DNA from: Pyrodictiaceae archaeon
Lineage (GTDB): Archaea > Thermoproteota > Thermoprotei_A > Sulfolobales > Pyrodictiaceae
NCBI GenBank assembly: GCA_027046105.1
Contig: JALTZQ010000230.1
Location: 418 to 9,098, forward strand
DNA length: 8,681 nt
Reading direction: 5' to 3'
Positions 1 through 6,555 of the stretch are shown piece by piece. How positions within the stretch are numbered: position 1 is the stretch's first letter; each line of letters starts with the position of its first letter. The notes below the pieces were generated by a model. That model searched no databases. It worked only from the letters and a program-made list of their open reading frames with translations, and was not told the DNA's origin. The position numbers and the translations under genes were made by a program.

Positions 1-2
1 GG

Positions 3-956
3 GTGCTGTTTGATCTAAAACCAAAGGAGTCTAGGAGGGAGTTTTTTGATCGGGAAGAAGAGCTTGAGGAGCTCCATAGGCTTATACGTAGTGAATGGAT
101 TGTCATTCTTGGTCGTAGAATGACGGGGAAGACGTCTCTCCTAAAAACCTTCCTCAAAGAGGTTGATGGCATCTATGTTAACCTCCTTGGTGTTAGGAGT
201 ATCGAGGGATTTGTAAGAGAGCTAATGAAACATGCTAGGTCAGTGCATGTAGAGCTTAGTCTTGGGCCTGCAAAGGTTTCTTGGACTCGGCTAGCTGAGG
301 ACGTCTTTGCAGCACTTGGTGATCGTGTAATTGGGCTTGATGAAGCCCAAGAGCTTCCACCCAATTATGCGCTAAAGTTGTTCAAGAAGATCTGGGATAC
401 CTATCGTGTACGCATAGTCTTCACGGGCTCCATGATGGGTGTCTTGGCGCGACTACTGGAGCCTGAGGCAGGTAGCCCCCTCTATGGTAGACAACCAGCA
501 CGACTAAATCTCCAGCCATTTAGTCGTGAGCTGGCTTTCGAGTTTCTCGTGAGAGGGTTCCGGGAATGTAAACTAGATGTCGAGAAGCGGGAACTTGAGG
601 AGGTGATTGAGCAGCTTAATGGCTATCCTGGATGGTTAACATACTATGGTAATGCAAGGTGTGTACGCCGTATGGGCCACCGAGAAGCACTAGAACACGT
701 ATATCGCGAGGGTCGTAAACTCATGCTTGAAGAGATCAAGAGATTCCTTGATACGAGGAAAAATAAGGAGATCTACATAAGGCTGTTAAAGCTACTACCC
801 GCGCGCTGGTCAGAGCTCGAAAGAGCCCTAAACGTTAACAAGAAGATTCTTAGGGATATGCTTCGTAGCCTTGAAGCAGCAATGATAGTTGAGAGAAAAG
901 GCGCAACCTACACTATAGCTGACCCCATACTTAAACGCCTAGTCTACGATCTCTAG
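3..956 (+). CDS. Archaeal AAA-type P-loop ATPase with C-terminal winged helix
   Basis: Predicted cytoplasmic ATPase of the archaeal Arch_ATPase (AAA/STAND-like) family, 317 aa from a GTG start. Seen in the sequence: Walker A G-R-R-M-T-G-K-T at residues 37-44, Walker B ending in L-D-E at 112-114, a sensor-1-like T-G-S at 141-143, and the P-L-Y-G-R segment at 159-163 typical of this family, where the Arg may contact ATP. The last ~60 residues look like a winged-helix module (helices around 258-295, then a beta wing). The opening F-D-L-K-P-K...F-F-D-R-E-E-E-L is the usual beginning of such proteins, so the GTG is probably the true start, although only two bases lie upstream and a longer N-terminus cannot be excluded. 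The family's role is poorly defined; DNA-binding or toxin-related jobs have been suggested, but nothing here settles it. It converges on the fatty-acid genes and need not be functionally linked to them. Confidence 0.88.
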   Translation: MLFDLKPKESRREFFDREEELEELHRLIRSEWIVILGRRMTGKTSLLKTFLKEVDGIYVNLLGVRSIEGFVRELMKHARSVHVELSLGPAKVSWTRLAEDVFAALGDRVIGLDEAQELPPNYALKLFKKIWDTYRVRIVFTGSMMGVLARLLEPEAGSPLYGRQPARLNLQPFSRELAFEFLVRGFRECKLDVEKRELEEVIEQLNGYPGWLTYYGNARCVRRMGHREALEHVYREGRKLMLEEIKRFLDTRKNKEIYIRLLKLLPARWSELERALNVNKKILRDMLRSLEAAMIVERKGATYTIADPILKRLVYDL

Positions 957-1034
957 CACGCGGAACCTAGCTAGATAGTACTCTATGACGCGGAGTAGTC
1001 TGGGCGAGGATATGGGGAGGATAGGAAAGTAGGG

Positions 1035-1039
1035 AAAAA
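1035..1039 (-). terminator. T-run terminator after the fused dehydrogenase/hydratase
   Basis: On the minus strand the hydratase stop codon is followed 28-32 bases later by TTTTT inside a pyrimidine-rich tract (CATCTTTTTCCCTACTTTCC). Archaeal RNA polymerase stops at such T-runs without needing a hairpin. It lies in the 110-base gap between two convergent genes, where a terminator is expected. No comparable T-run is seen on the plus strand after the ATPase. Confidence 0.4.
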
Positions 1040-1066
1040 GATGGATCAAGAATTGGGTGGGCTGGT

Positions 1067-3088
1067 TTATCGGCCTTTGAACTTTGGCTTCCTCTTTTCT
1101 AGGAATGCTGTTACGCCTTCTACTACATCGTCGGTGCTGAATAGTAGTCCGAAGAGACTGCTCTCCAGTGCCATGCCAGCCCATATGTTTGTCTCCATGC
1201 CGGTCTGTATTGCGTACTTGGCTGCCATGAGGGCTAGTGGAGGCTTCTCTGCGAGCTTTAGTGCTAGAGCACGTGCTTCCTGTTCGAGCTTCTCTGGTGG
1301 AACCACCTTGTCTACAAGCCCCATTTTGTAGGCTTCGCTTGCAGGTATCATGTCGCCCGTGTAGATTAATTCCTTGGCACGACTACGACCTATGAGTCTT
1401 GGTAGCCTCTGTGTACCACCAGCACCTGGTATGAAGCCTAGGTTTATCTCTGGTTGTCCTAGCATGGCTGTCTCACTAGCTATCCTAAAGTCTGTGGCCA
1501 TGGCTAGCTCCAGGCCACCACCTAGAGTGAACCCGTTCAGCGCTGCAATGATAGGCTTGGTGTAGTATTCCATCTTGAATAGTATCTCCTGGAACTTCCT
1601 AGAATATATCATGGCCTTAACGGGCGTTATCCCCATGAAGCCTGTTACGTCAGCGCCTGCGCTAAAGGCACGGCCACTACCCGTCAGTATGACTACGCGT
1701 ATTTTCTCGTCCTCTTCTAGCTCGTCAAGGGTTTCAGTAAGCTCCTTGAGCATCTCTGGGTTTATCGCGTTAAGCTTGTCTGGCCTATTGAGGATAATCC
1801 AGGCTATTGGCGGCTCTAGGCGTATTATCAGTGTCTTCTTCTTACGCTCCTCCACGGCAGCATACTCGTAGAAGCCCCTGCCAGTCTTCCTACCAAGCCT
1901 ACCCTCTTGAACCATCTGGCGTAGAAGCGGGTCTGGCTCATACTCTTCCCAGCCAGTTTTCTCCTTCAGCTCCTCAAGCGCCTTCACTACTTCATCAATG
2001 CCGTACTCGTCAGCATATTCTAGGATGCCCTTCGGGTAGCCTAGGCCAAGCTTAGTAGCCTTATCAATATCCTCCTTGGAGGCAATGCCTTCACGGACGA
2101 GATATGCCGCCTCATTGATGCCAGGCGCTATTATCTTTAATGGATCGAGTTTCTCACCAGCCTCCCTAGGGATACTGGGTCGACTATACTTTCCTGGCTC
2201 AGGATAGGTATAGAAGCCCTTGCCAGTCTTTACACCGAGCTCGTTCTTGTCAAACTTCTCCTTGAACAATGGGCAGCCATGTATCTTGAAGCCACGCTCA
2301 ACCATCGCGTTAAAGACGTAGTAGAACACGTCTATGCCGCTATAGTCTGCTAGCTCGAAAGCACCCATAGGGAAACCGAGCTTGTACCTGAGTGCCGAGT
2401 CAACCGCCACTATATCGGCTTCGCCACGGGCAACAGTCCAGCAAGCCTCATTGAGTATCCTAGCTAGTATCCGGTTAACGATAAAGCCTGGTACATCCTT
2501 GTTGACGACTACCGGTTGTTTACCAAACTTCTTTGCAAGCTCCACGGTAACCCTTACAGTCTCATCACTAGTCTTTTCCCCGCGAATAACCTCGACAAGC
2601 GGCATTAATGGTGGTGGGTTAAAGAAGTGCATGCCAATAACCTTTTCAGGCCTATTGGTGGCTGCGGCTATCTCGGTTATCGGTAAGCTACTAGTGTTGG
2701 TGGCTAGTATTGTGTGAGGTGGTGTATGCTCGTCAAGGAACTTAAACAACTTCTGCTTAAGCTCAAGCTTCTCTGGTATAGCTTCTATCACAAAATCTAC
2801 GTCCCTAAGAGCCTCAGCAAACTCCCTGGTAAATTCTCCCTTCTCGTCGACGGTAATCACCGTCTTTATCCTAGACATCACAGTGTCTGGCGTTTCCCTT
2901 ACCTGGCCCTTTTCATAGAGCTTGCCTAGGCTCCATCGTATCCTTTCTAGAGCCTTACGGAGGATATCCTCATTAATGTCTCCAAGGAGAACCTCGTAGC
3001 CAGCTATTGCTGCAACCTCCGCAATACCATGACCCATTGTGCCTGCTCCAACAACAGCTATCCTACGTATCTGATCCACACTTACCAA
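1067..3088 (-). CDS. Fused (S)-3-hydroxyacyl-CoA dehydrogenase / enoyl-CoA hydratase
   Basis: Bifunctional enzyme (673 aa) that hydrates 2-enoyl-CoA and oxidises the 3-hydroxyacyl-CoA with NAD+ to 3-oxoacyl-CoA. The N-terminal Rossmann domain has G-A-G-T-M-G at 14-19 and an acidic residue, D37, for the NAD ribose. Likely dehydrogenase catalytic residues are S132 (in N-T-S-S), H153 (in H-F-F-N-P), E165 and N204. Two C-terminal 3HCDH modules follow, ending at G-V-K-T-G-K-G-F-Y (284-292) and G-R-K-T-G-R-G-F-Y (398-406). The crotonase domain (about 417-673) has oxyanion-hole segments A-F-S-A-G-A-D (473-479) and L-G-G-G-L-E. Glutamates E526 and E546 are 20 residues apart, as in rat enoyl-CoA hydratase. 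Dehydrogenase-first order is the archaeal arrangement, opposite to bacterial FadB. The same architecture serves as crotonyl-CoA hydratase/3-hydroxybutyryl-CoA dehydrogenase in archaeal 4-hydroxybutyrate CO2-fixation cycles. The TTG at 3088 is chosen because GGAGG ends 7 bases before it; GTG at 3112 (681 aa) and GTG at 3079 are alternatives. Confidence 0.95.
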   Translation of the reverse strand: MVSVDQIRRIAVVGAGTMGHGIAEVAAIAGYEVLLGDINEDILRKALERIRWSLGKLYEKGQVRETPDTVMSRIKTVITVDEKGEFTREFAEALRDVDFVIEAIPEKLELKQKLFKFLDEHTPPHTILATNTSSLPITEIAAATNRPEKVIGMHFFNPPPLMPLVEVIRGEKTSDETVRVTVELAKKFGKQPVVVNKDVPGFIVNRILARILNEACWTVARGEADIVAVDSALRYKLGFPMGAFELADYSGIDVFYYVFNAMVERGFKIHGCPLFKEKFDKNELGVKTGKGFYTYPEPGKYSRPSIPREAGEKLDPLKIIAPGINEAAYLVREGIASKEDIDKATKLGLGYPKGILEYADEYGIDEVVKALEELKEKTGWEEYEPDPLLRQMVQEGRLGRKTGRGFYEYAAVEERKKKTLIIRLEPPIAWIILNRPDKLNAINPEMLKELTETLDELEEDEKIRVVILTGSGRAFSAGADVTGFMGITPVKAMIYSRKFQEILFKMEYYTKPIIAALNGFTLGGGLELAMATDFRIASETAMLGQPEINLGFIPGAGGTQRLPRLIGRSRAKELIYTGDMIPASEAYKMGLVDKVVPPEKLEQEARALALKLAEKPPLALMAAKYAIQTGMETNIWAGMALESSLFGLLFSTDDVVEGVTAFLEKRKPKFKGR

Positions 3089-3094
3089 GACAAA

Positions 3095-3100
3095 TCCTCC
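3095..3100 (-). promoter_or_regulatory. Shine-Dalgarno deciding the TTG start of the fused enzyme
   Basis: GGAGGA on the minus strand, with 7 bases between GGAGG and the TTG at 3088. It would lie inside the coding region if the GTG at 3112 were used, and it is 16 bases from the GTG at 3079. The spacing therefore favours TTG. Leaderless initiation at another codon cannot be excluded. Confidence 0.55.
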
Positions 3101-3149
3101 CTCTAGGAGCACCTCTAGCTCATGGAGGAAAATGAGGGTTTACCGGGAG

Positions 3150-3156
3150 TAAAAAA
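3150..3156 (-). promoter_or_regulatory. T-rich box A-like element / possible T-run terminator
   Basis: The minus strand reads TTTTTTA in the gap between the acyl-CoA dehydrogenase stop and the fused enzyme. Read as a TATA-like box A, it predicts transcription starting near 3127 and a leader of about 40 bases that keeps the GGAGG site. Read as a terminator, the six T's lie about 18-23 bases past the dehydrogenase stop codon. Both uses are possible and the sequence does not decide between them. Confidence 0.35.
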
Positions 3157-3173
3157 CAAGTGTCTCAAGGAGG

Positions 3174-4382
3174 CTATGTTAGTGTAAGCCTTATGCCGAA
3201 GAAGTCCTTCAGCATCTGGCGTATAATGGTGAGTCTCTGAATATCGTTCGTACCCTCATAGATCGTAGTTATTATCGCGTCACGTAGATAGTGCTCTACA
3301 CCAGTCTCGATATCCACACCAACACCTCCATGCACCTTTATAGCTAGTGTAGCAACCTTCTCAGCAACCTCTGTCGCAAAGGTCTTAGCAAGGCTAGCTG
3401 CTATTATGAACCTCTTATCACCACGGTCAGCTAGTGAAGCCGCCCAGTAGGTTAGAAGTCTCGCTGCTTCAAGTTGTATTAGCATATCAGCGATCTTGAA
3501 AGCTACAGCTTCAAATGAGATTATTGGCCGTTCGAAGGCTGTCCTTTGTATAGCATAGTTCAACGCCTTCTCGAATGCACCCTGCGCTATACCCACAGCT
3601 TGTGCAGCAATCCCGATACGTGTATGGTCATAGGTTGAGACTATAACCTTGAAGCCCTCGTCAACCTTACCTACAATGTTTTCAGCAGGCACCTTTACCT
3701 CGTCCAAGATGACTTCATGGGGTCTCTCGCCGCGAAGACCAGTTACATTAAATCTCTGGCCGACTTTGACGCCAGGCCAGTCACGTTCAACTATGAAGAC
3801 TGTTATACCCCACCAACGCTTACCATCCTTTGGAGGATTAGTCCTAGCTGAGACTATGAAGTAGTCTGCCTTGTCAGCACCAGTAATGAATATCTTGCGC
3901 CCAGTTATCACATAGTGGTCGTTAACTTTCTTTGCACGAGTCTGTATACCAGCCACATCGCTTCCACAACAGGGCTCCGTGTTAGCATGTGCAGCGAACT
4001 TTTCACCACTAGCTACTGGGGGAATGTATTTCCTCTTCTGCTCCTCTGTGCCAAAGAGCAGGATTGGTACTGTAAAGAGCCCTCTTACAGCTACAGCTAC
4101 AGCAAATGCTGGACTAACACGAGATAATTCCTCCATCAAAATAGCCTCCATTACATGACCTCCACCCTGGCCACCATACTCCTCTGGAATGCCAACACCA
4201 AACAAGCCTAGCTTCTTGGCTTCCTCAAAGAGCTCCTCTGGTATCTTGTCGTTCTTCTCTATCTCCATAGCCTTAGGCTCTAAATGTGCTTCGACAAAGC
4301 TTCTAACCGCTTTACGGAACAGTTCATGCTCCTCTGTAAGCTCTACCTTAAAGTCCTCTATACTCTGAAAGGGAAGCACCAT
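3174..4382 (-). CDS. Acyl-CoA dehydrogenase (FAD-dependent)
   Basis: FAD enzyme (402 aa, ATG start) that introduces the trans-2 double bond into acyl-CoA, the first oxidation of beta-oxidation. It has the three-part acyl-CoA dehydrogenase fold: N-terminal helices (about 15-125), a central beta domain with flavin-binding T-E-P-x-x-G-S-D (135-142) and F-I-T-G-A, and a C-terminal helical domain. The catalytic base is probably E376 in I-Y-E-G-T-N-D-I-Q-R, the position used by short- and medium-chain enzymes rather than by isovaleryl-CoA dehydrogenase. The variable residues in the flavin loop are two adjacent cysteines, C138 and C139. Length is normal for the family. It lies between the DUF35 gene (142-base gap upstream) and the fused hydratase/dehydrogenase that would take its product. 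Only a weak GGAAGGG lies before the ATG. Chain-length preference and electron acceptor (ETF, quinone or other) cannot be read from the sequence. Confidence 0.95.
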   Translation of the reverse strand: MVLPFQSIEDFKVELTEEHELFRKAVRSFVEAHLEPKAMEIEKNDKIPEELFEEAKKLGLFGVGIPEEYGGQGGGHVMEAILMEELSRVSPAFAVAVAVRGLFTVPILLFGTEEQKRKYIPPVASGEKFAAHANTEPCCGSDVAGIQTRAKKVNDHYVITGRKIFITGADKADYFIVSARTNPPKDGKRWWGITVFIVERDWPGVKVGQRFNVTGLRGERPHEVILDEVKVPAENIVGKVDEGFKVIVSTYDHTRIGIAAQAVGIAQGAFEKALNYAIQRTAFERPIISFEAVAFKIADMLIQLEAARLLTYWAASLADRGDKRFIIAASLAKTFATEVAEKVATLAIKVHGGVGVDIETGVEHYLRDAIITTIYEGTNDIQRLTIIRQMLKDFFGIRLTLT

Positions 4383-4437
4383 CGGCTACACACCCTTCCT
4401 AAATACACCGTATAGGGCGCCGGTGGAGTTTGAGAGG

Positions 4438-4444
4438 TAAAAAC
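4438..4444 (-). promoter_or_regulatory. Candidate box A promoter of the acyl-CoA dehydrogenase
   Basis: GTTTTTA on the minus strand, centred about 59 bases before the ATG. It predicts a start of transcription near 4415 and a leader of about 33 bases. It resembles the GTTTTTTA upstream of the fused enzyme. No strong purine BRE precedes it (CAAACC), so support is moderate. The same T-run could also stop transcripts arriving from the thiolase-DUF35 unit. Confidence 0.35.
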
Positions 4445-4449
4445 GGTTT

Positions 4450-4467
4450 GTAGTTCCGGGGGACTAC
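4450..4467 (-). terminator. Hairpin before a T-run, possible terminator of the thiolase-DUF35 unit
   Basis: On the minus strand GTAGTCCCCCGGAACTAC can form a stem of GTAGT with ACTAC plus CC with GG, with one bulged A and a three-base CCC loop. Six bases later comes a T5 run. A hairpin followed by T's is the shape of an intrinsic terminator, though archaeal termination depends mainly on the T-run. It sits in the 142-base gap between the DUF35 stop and the acyl-CoA dehydrogenase start. Confidence 0.35.
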
Positions 4468-4524
4468 CAGGTTCACGACTATAGCTTAGCCATGAGAGGT
4501 GGAGAAAACTACTAGCTATGCTCA

Positions 4525-5070
4525 CTACCCTTGTTGCTCCACTGGGACAAGCTCGTAGGTTAGGTAGCCCTCGGGCTGCCTCTTCACAATCTCAACACGT
4601 ACCTTCATGCCAACCCTTAATTTCCTAGGATCAGTTTCACGTACCCATGCCAGTATGTTTACGCCCTCTGGTAGCCTAGCTATGCCGACTGTATAGTCTG
4701 GGTAATGAGCAAAACTCGCTGGCTTCGTATATATGATCGTGTATGTTAATAGCTCGCCTTCACGGCTAAGCTCTATCCATTCCATGTCACTCTTTCTACA
4801 CTTGGGGCAATCCATTTGTGGAGGGAAGTATATCTGGCCACAATGTTTACACTTAGTCGCCAGCAGCTTACCCTCCATCAAGCCTTCAAAGAACTTTCTT
4901 ATCCTCTCAACACTGATAGTGTACCTTACACTCATCTCCCTCTGATCAAACCAGAGAGCTACACCAGTCTTCTGGTCAGGTACAACAGGGAGGCCAGTCG
5001 CCTTCTTAACGTCTTCAACGAACTGGAGGATTTGCCTCATAAACTCCTCCATTGCCTTCTTCTGGCTCAT
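4525..5070 (-). CDS. Zn-ribbon/OB-fold (DUF35) acyl-CoA-binding partner of thiolase
   Basis: Non-catalytic scaffold protein (181 aa) of the DUF35 family. Members bind next to archaeal thiolases, and in some archaea a DUF35 protein bridges acetoacetyl-CoA thiolase and HMG-CoA synthase through a shared CoA site. Seen here: a helical N-terminus; the recognition helix region R-K-F-F-E-G-L (58-64); a rubredoxin-like zinc ribbon with cysteines C74, C77, C88 and C91; then an OB fold (about 100-178) with Y-T-K-P-A-S-F-A-H-Y-P and a central strand around V-N-I-L-A-W-V. Typical members are about 130 aa, so the ~45-residue N-terminal extension is extra. The start is the ATG at 5070, which has AGGTGG 5 bases upstream; a GTG at 5079 would add three residues but overlaps that site. 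The gene lies 37 bases after the thiolase stop, consistent with one transcript. No HMG-CoA synthase is in the window, so the partner is probably the adjacent thiolase alone. Confidence 0.9.
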   Translation of the reverse strand: MSQKKAMEEFMRQILQFVEDVKKATGLPVVPDQKTGVALWFDQREMSVRYTISVERIRKFFEGLMEGKLLATKCKHCGQIYFPPQMDCPKCRKSDMEWIELSREGELLTYTIIYTKPASFAHYPDYTVGIARLPEGVNILAWVRETDPRKLRVGMKVRVEIVKRQPEGYLTYELVPVEQQG

Positions 5071-5075
5071 GAAAT

Positions 5076-5081
5076 CCACCT
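5076..5081 (-). promoter_or_regulatory. Shine-Dalgarno of the DUF35 gene
   Basis: AGGTGG on the minus strand, 5 bases before the ATG at 5070. A further GGAG just upstream extends the purine run. The match overlaps the possible GTG start at 5079, which is why the ATG is preferred. Confidence 0.5.
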
Positions 5082-5107
5082 CTCCAGGAAGACTCCATAG
5101 ACATGTG

Positions 5108-6289
5108 TCACGGTTGTAGAGAATAGATCATGACATAAGTGTAGTGGCCGGTACCACCAACGTTATTAGCTATCGCCATACCATTCTTTATTGTGGCTTG
5201 TCTATCTCGTTCAACCTCTTGGCGTAGCTGTCTCGTAAGCTCTACAGCCATGCTGACACCCGTTGCTCCTATCGGGTGGCCCTTCGCCTTCAAGCCACCA
5301 CTTACATTGACTGGTATTAGGCCTCCTATGTAGGTTTGTTCTTCACGTATAAGCTTTACACCCTCACCTGGCTTAACAAATCCAAGCTCCTCATATGTTA
5401 GGATTTCAGCTATGGTAAAGGCGTCATGTACTTCCGCTACATCGAAGTACTTGACTGGGTTCTCGGGGTCTATGCCAGCCTTCTTGTAGGCCATCCTTGC
5501 CGCTTCTATAACGGCTCTCCTCATAAGGAAGTCGGGCCGCCTACTGAGATTCGATGTGTCAGATGCATGGCCTATTGCCTTTATCCATACGGGTGTATCA
5601 GTTAGTTTCTTAGCTACATCCTCGCTGGCAAGTATGACGGCAGCAGCACCATCACTAATAGGAGAGCAGTCATAGAGCTTAAACGGCCATGCGATATATC
5701 TGGATTTCATACAGTCCTCAACAGTTATTCTACGCTGGAAATGTGCTTTTGGATTAAGGCTACCATAGTAATGGTTCTTCACCGCTACACTGCATAGATC
5801 CTCCTCCGTTGCACCATACTTAGCCATGTATGCCGTGGCGTATAGAGCATAGTATCCCGGAAATGTTAGACCAAAGTTCTCGAATTCCCAGAAGTAGTTT
5901 CCGGCTCTTCCAATCAACTCTACTACTGTCGGTGTAGGTGATTCATTCATCTTCTCAACTCCAACCACTAAAACAATATCAGATTGACCACTAGCAACAA
6001 TATCATGGCCAAGTTTTATTGCAGCACTACCCGTGGCGCAAGCTGCTTCAACCCGAACAGTACCCTTAGGCAAAAGCCCAGCATACTCATTAACCACTAT
6101 GGCTGGCAGAGGCTCACTACTCCACACACCAACATTACCATAGACCACATAGCCTATATCTTCCTGGCCAATACCAGCATCATCTAAAGCCTCCTTTATC
6201 GCCTCCCACGCCAGCTCTGGCAAATTCACGTCATGGCGTACACCAAATCTAGAATGCCCAACACCAACAATAGCTACACGACGCGCCAA
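5108..6289 (-). CDS. Thiolase, archaeal/SCPx type (3-ketoacyl-CoA or acetoacetyl-CoA thiolase)
   Basis: Thiolase-superfamily enzyme (393 aa) that cleaves 3-oxoacyl-CoA with CoA to acetyl-CoA and a shortened acyl-CoA, or runs in reverse. The nucleophile is C84 in A-A-C-A-T-G-S-A. Other active-site residues are H288 in H-D-A-F, which replaces the N-E-A-F of classical thiolases, and H338 in G-G-L-K-A-K-G-H-P-I-G-A-T-G. The usual second cysteine (C-x-G-G-G) is absent; the C-terminus reads N-N-V-G-G-T-G-H-Y-T. These traits define the archaeal/SCPx thiolase group. The TTG at 6289 is the earliest possible start, since an in-frame TAA lies two codons upstream, and M-A-R-R-V-A-I-V-G is a standard thiolase opening. 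A GGAGG lies 16 bases before it, too far to be ideal. CTTTAAG at 6314-6320, centred about 28 bases upstream, would fit near-leaderless transcription. It is probably the first gene of a thiolase-DUF35 transcript. Preference for C4 or longer substrates is unknown. Confidence 0.94.
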   Translation of the reverse strand: MARRVAIVGVGHSRFGVRHDVNLPELAWEAIKEALDDAGIGQEDIGYVVYGNVGVWSSEPLPAIVVNEYAGLLPKGTVRVEAACATGSAAIKLGHDIVASGQSDIVLVVGVEKMNESPTPTVVELIGRAGNYFWEFENFGLTFPGYYALYATAYMAKYGATEEDLCSVAVKNHYYGSLNPKAHFQRRITVEDCMKSRYIAWPFKLYDCSPISDGAAAVILASEDVAKKLTDTPVWIKAIGHASDTSNLSRRPDFLMRRAVIEAARMAYKKAGIDPENPVKYFDVAEVHDAFTIAEILTYEELGFVKPGEGVKLIREEQTYIGGLIPVNVSGGLKAKGHPIGATGVSMAVELTRQLRQEVERDRQATIKNGMAIANNVGGTGHYTYVMIYSLQP

Positions 6290-6555
6290 GGCTTATAGAC
6301 CCCTTCCTCCACCCTTAAAGGTGACAAACCCCCCTTGGAAGGAAAAAGAATGCCTCCAACACATAAACGGGCATGAATCATCCCTATTAAACCTGTCCTC
6401 CCAATAGTACTCAGCTAAATGAGCCATTAGTCGAAAAACACTACGGACAGACTCTCGACACACGTAGAACCTATATGGGTGCAAGACAAGAGCCTCAACT
6501 ATAAAATGGGGGATCACTACACAGCTATTCCCCGGAACACTGGAGGAGCCAAGCC
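6290..6555. promoter_or_regulatory. Divergent intergenic region between thiolase and SCP2 genes
   Basis: A 266-base region without a convincing gene, carrying the start signals of both divergent blocks. For the SCP2 gene there is a clear plus-strand TATAAAA. For the thiolase two minus-strand box A-like sites are visible: CTTTAAG at 6314-6320 and TTTAATA at 6385-6391. An open frame on the minus strand (6293-6517) is judged spurious. No strong inverted repeat that would suggest an operator was seen. Confidence 0.5.
6500..6506 (+). promoter_or_regulatory. Box A (TATA) promoter of the SCP2 gene
   Basis: TATAAAA, within CTATAAAATGGG, centred 53 bases before the SCP2 ATG. It predicts transcription starting near 6528 and a leader of about 28 bases that contains the GGAGGAG ribosome-binding site. 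As an almost symmetric AT element it could in principle be read on either strand, but the spacing fits the plus-strand gene. Confidence 0.5.

Noticed and set aside
957..1066. Short repeats (ACGCGGA twice, ATAG/CTAT hairpin) in the convergent gap
   Set aside because: The copies are only 7 bases and the stem only 4 bp, within what chance would give; no mobile-element or attachment-site structure is visible.
939..1331. Open frames on both strands across the ATPase/fused-enzyme junction
   Set aside because: They overlap the strongly supported crotonase domain or non-coding gap and show no domain of their own.
6293..6517. A 74-codon minus-strand open frame ending two codons before the thiolase start, in the same frame
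   Set aside because: Its composition (Cys, Trp, Phe, His rich) is unlike the neighbours, it has no recognisable domain, and it overlaps the TATAAAA of the SCP2 gene. Its stop codon does show that the thiolase cannot start further upstream.
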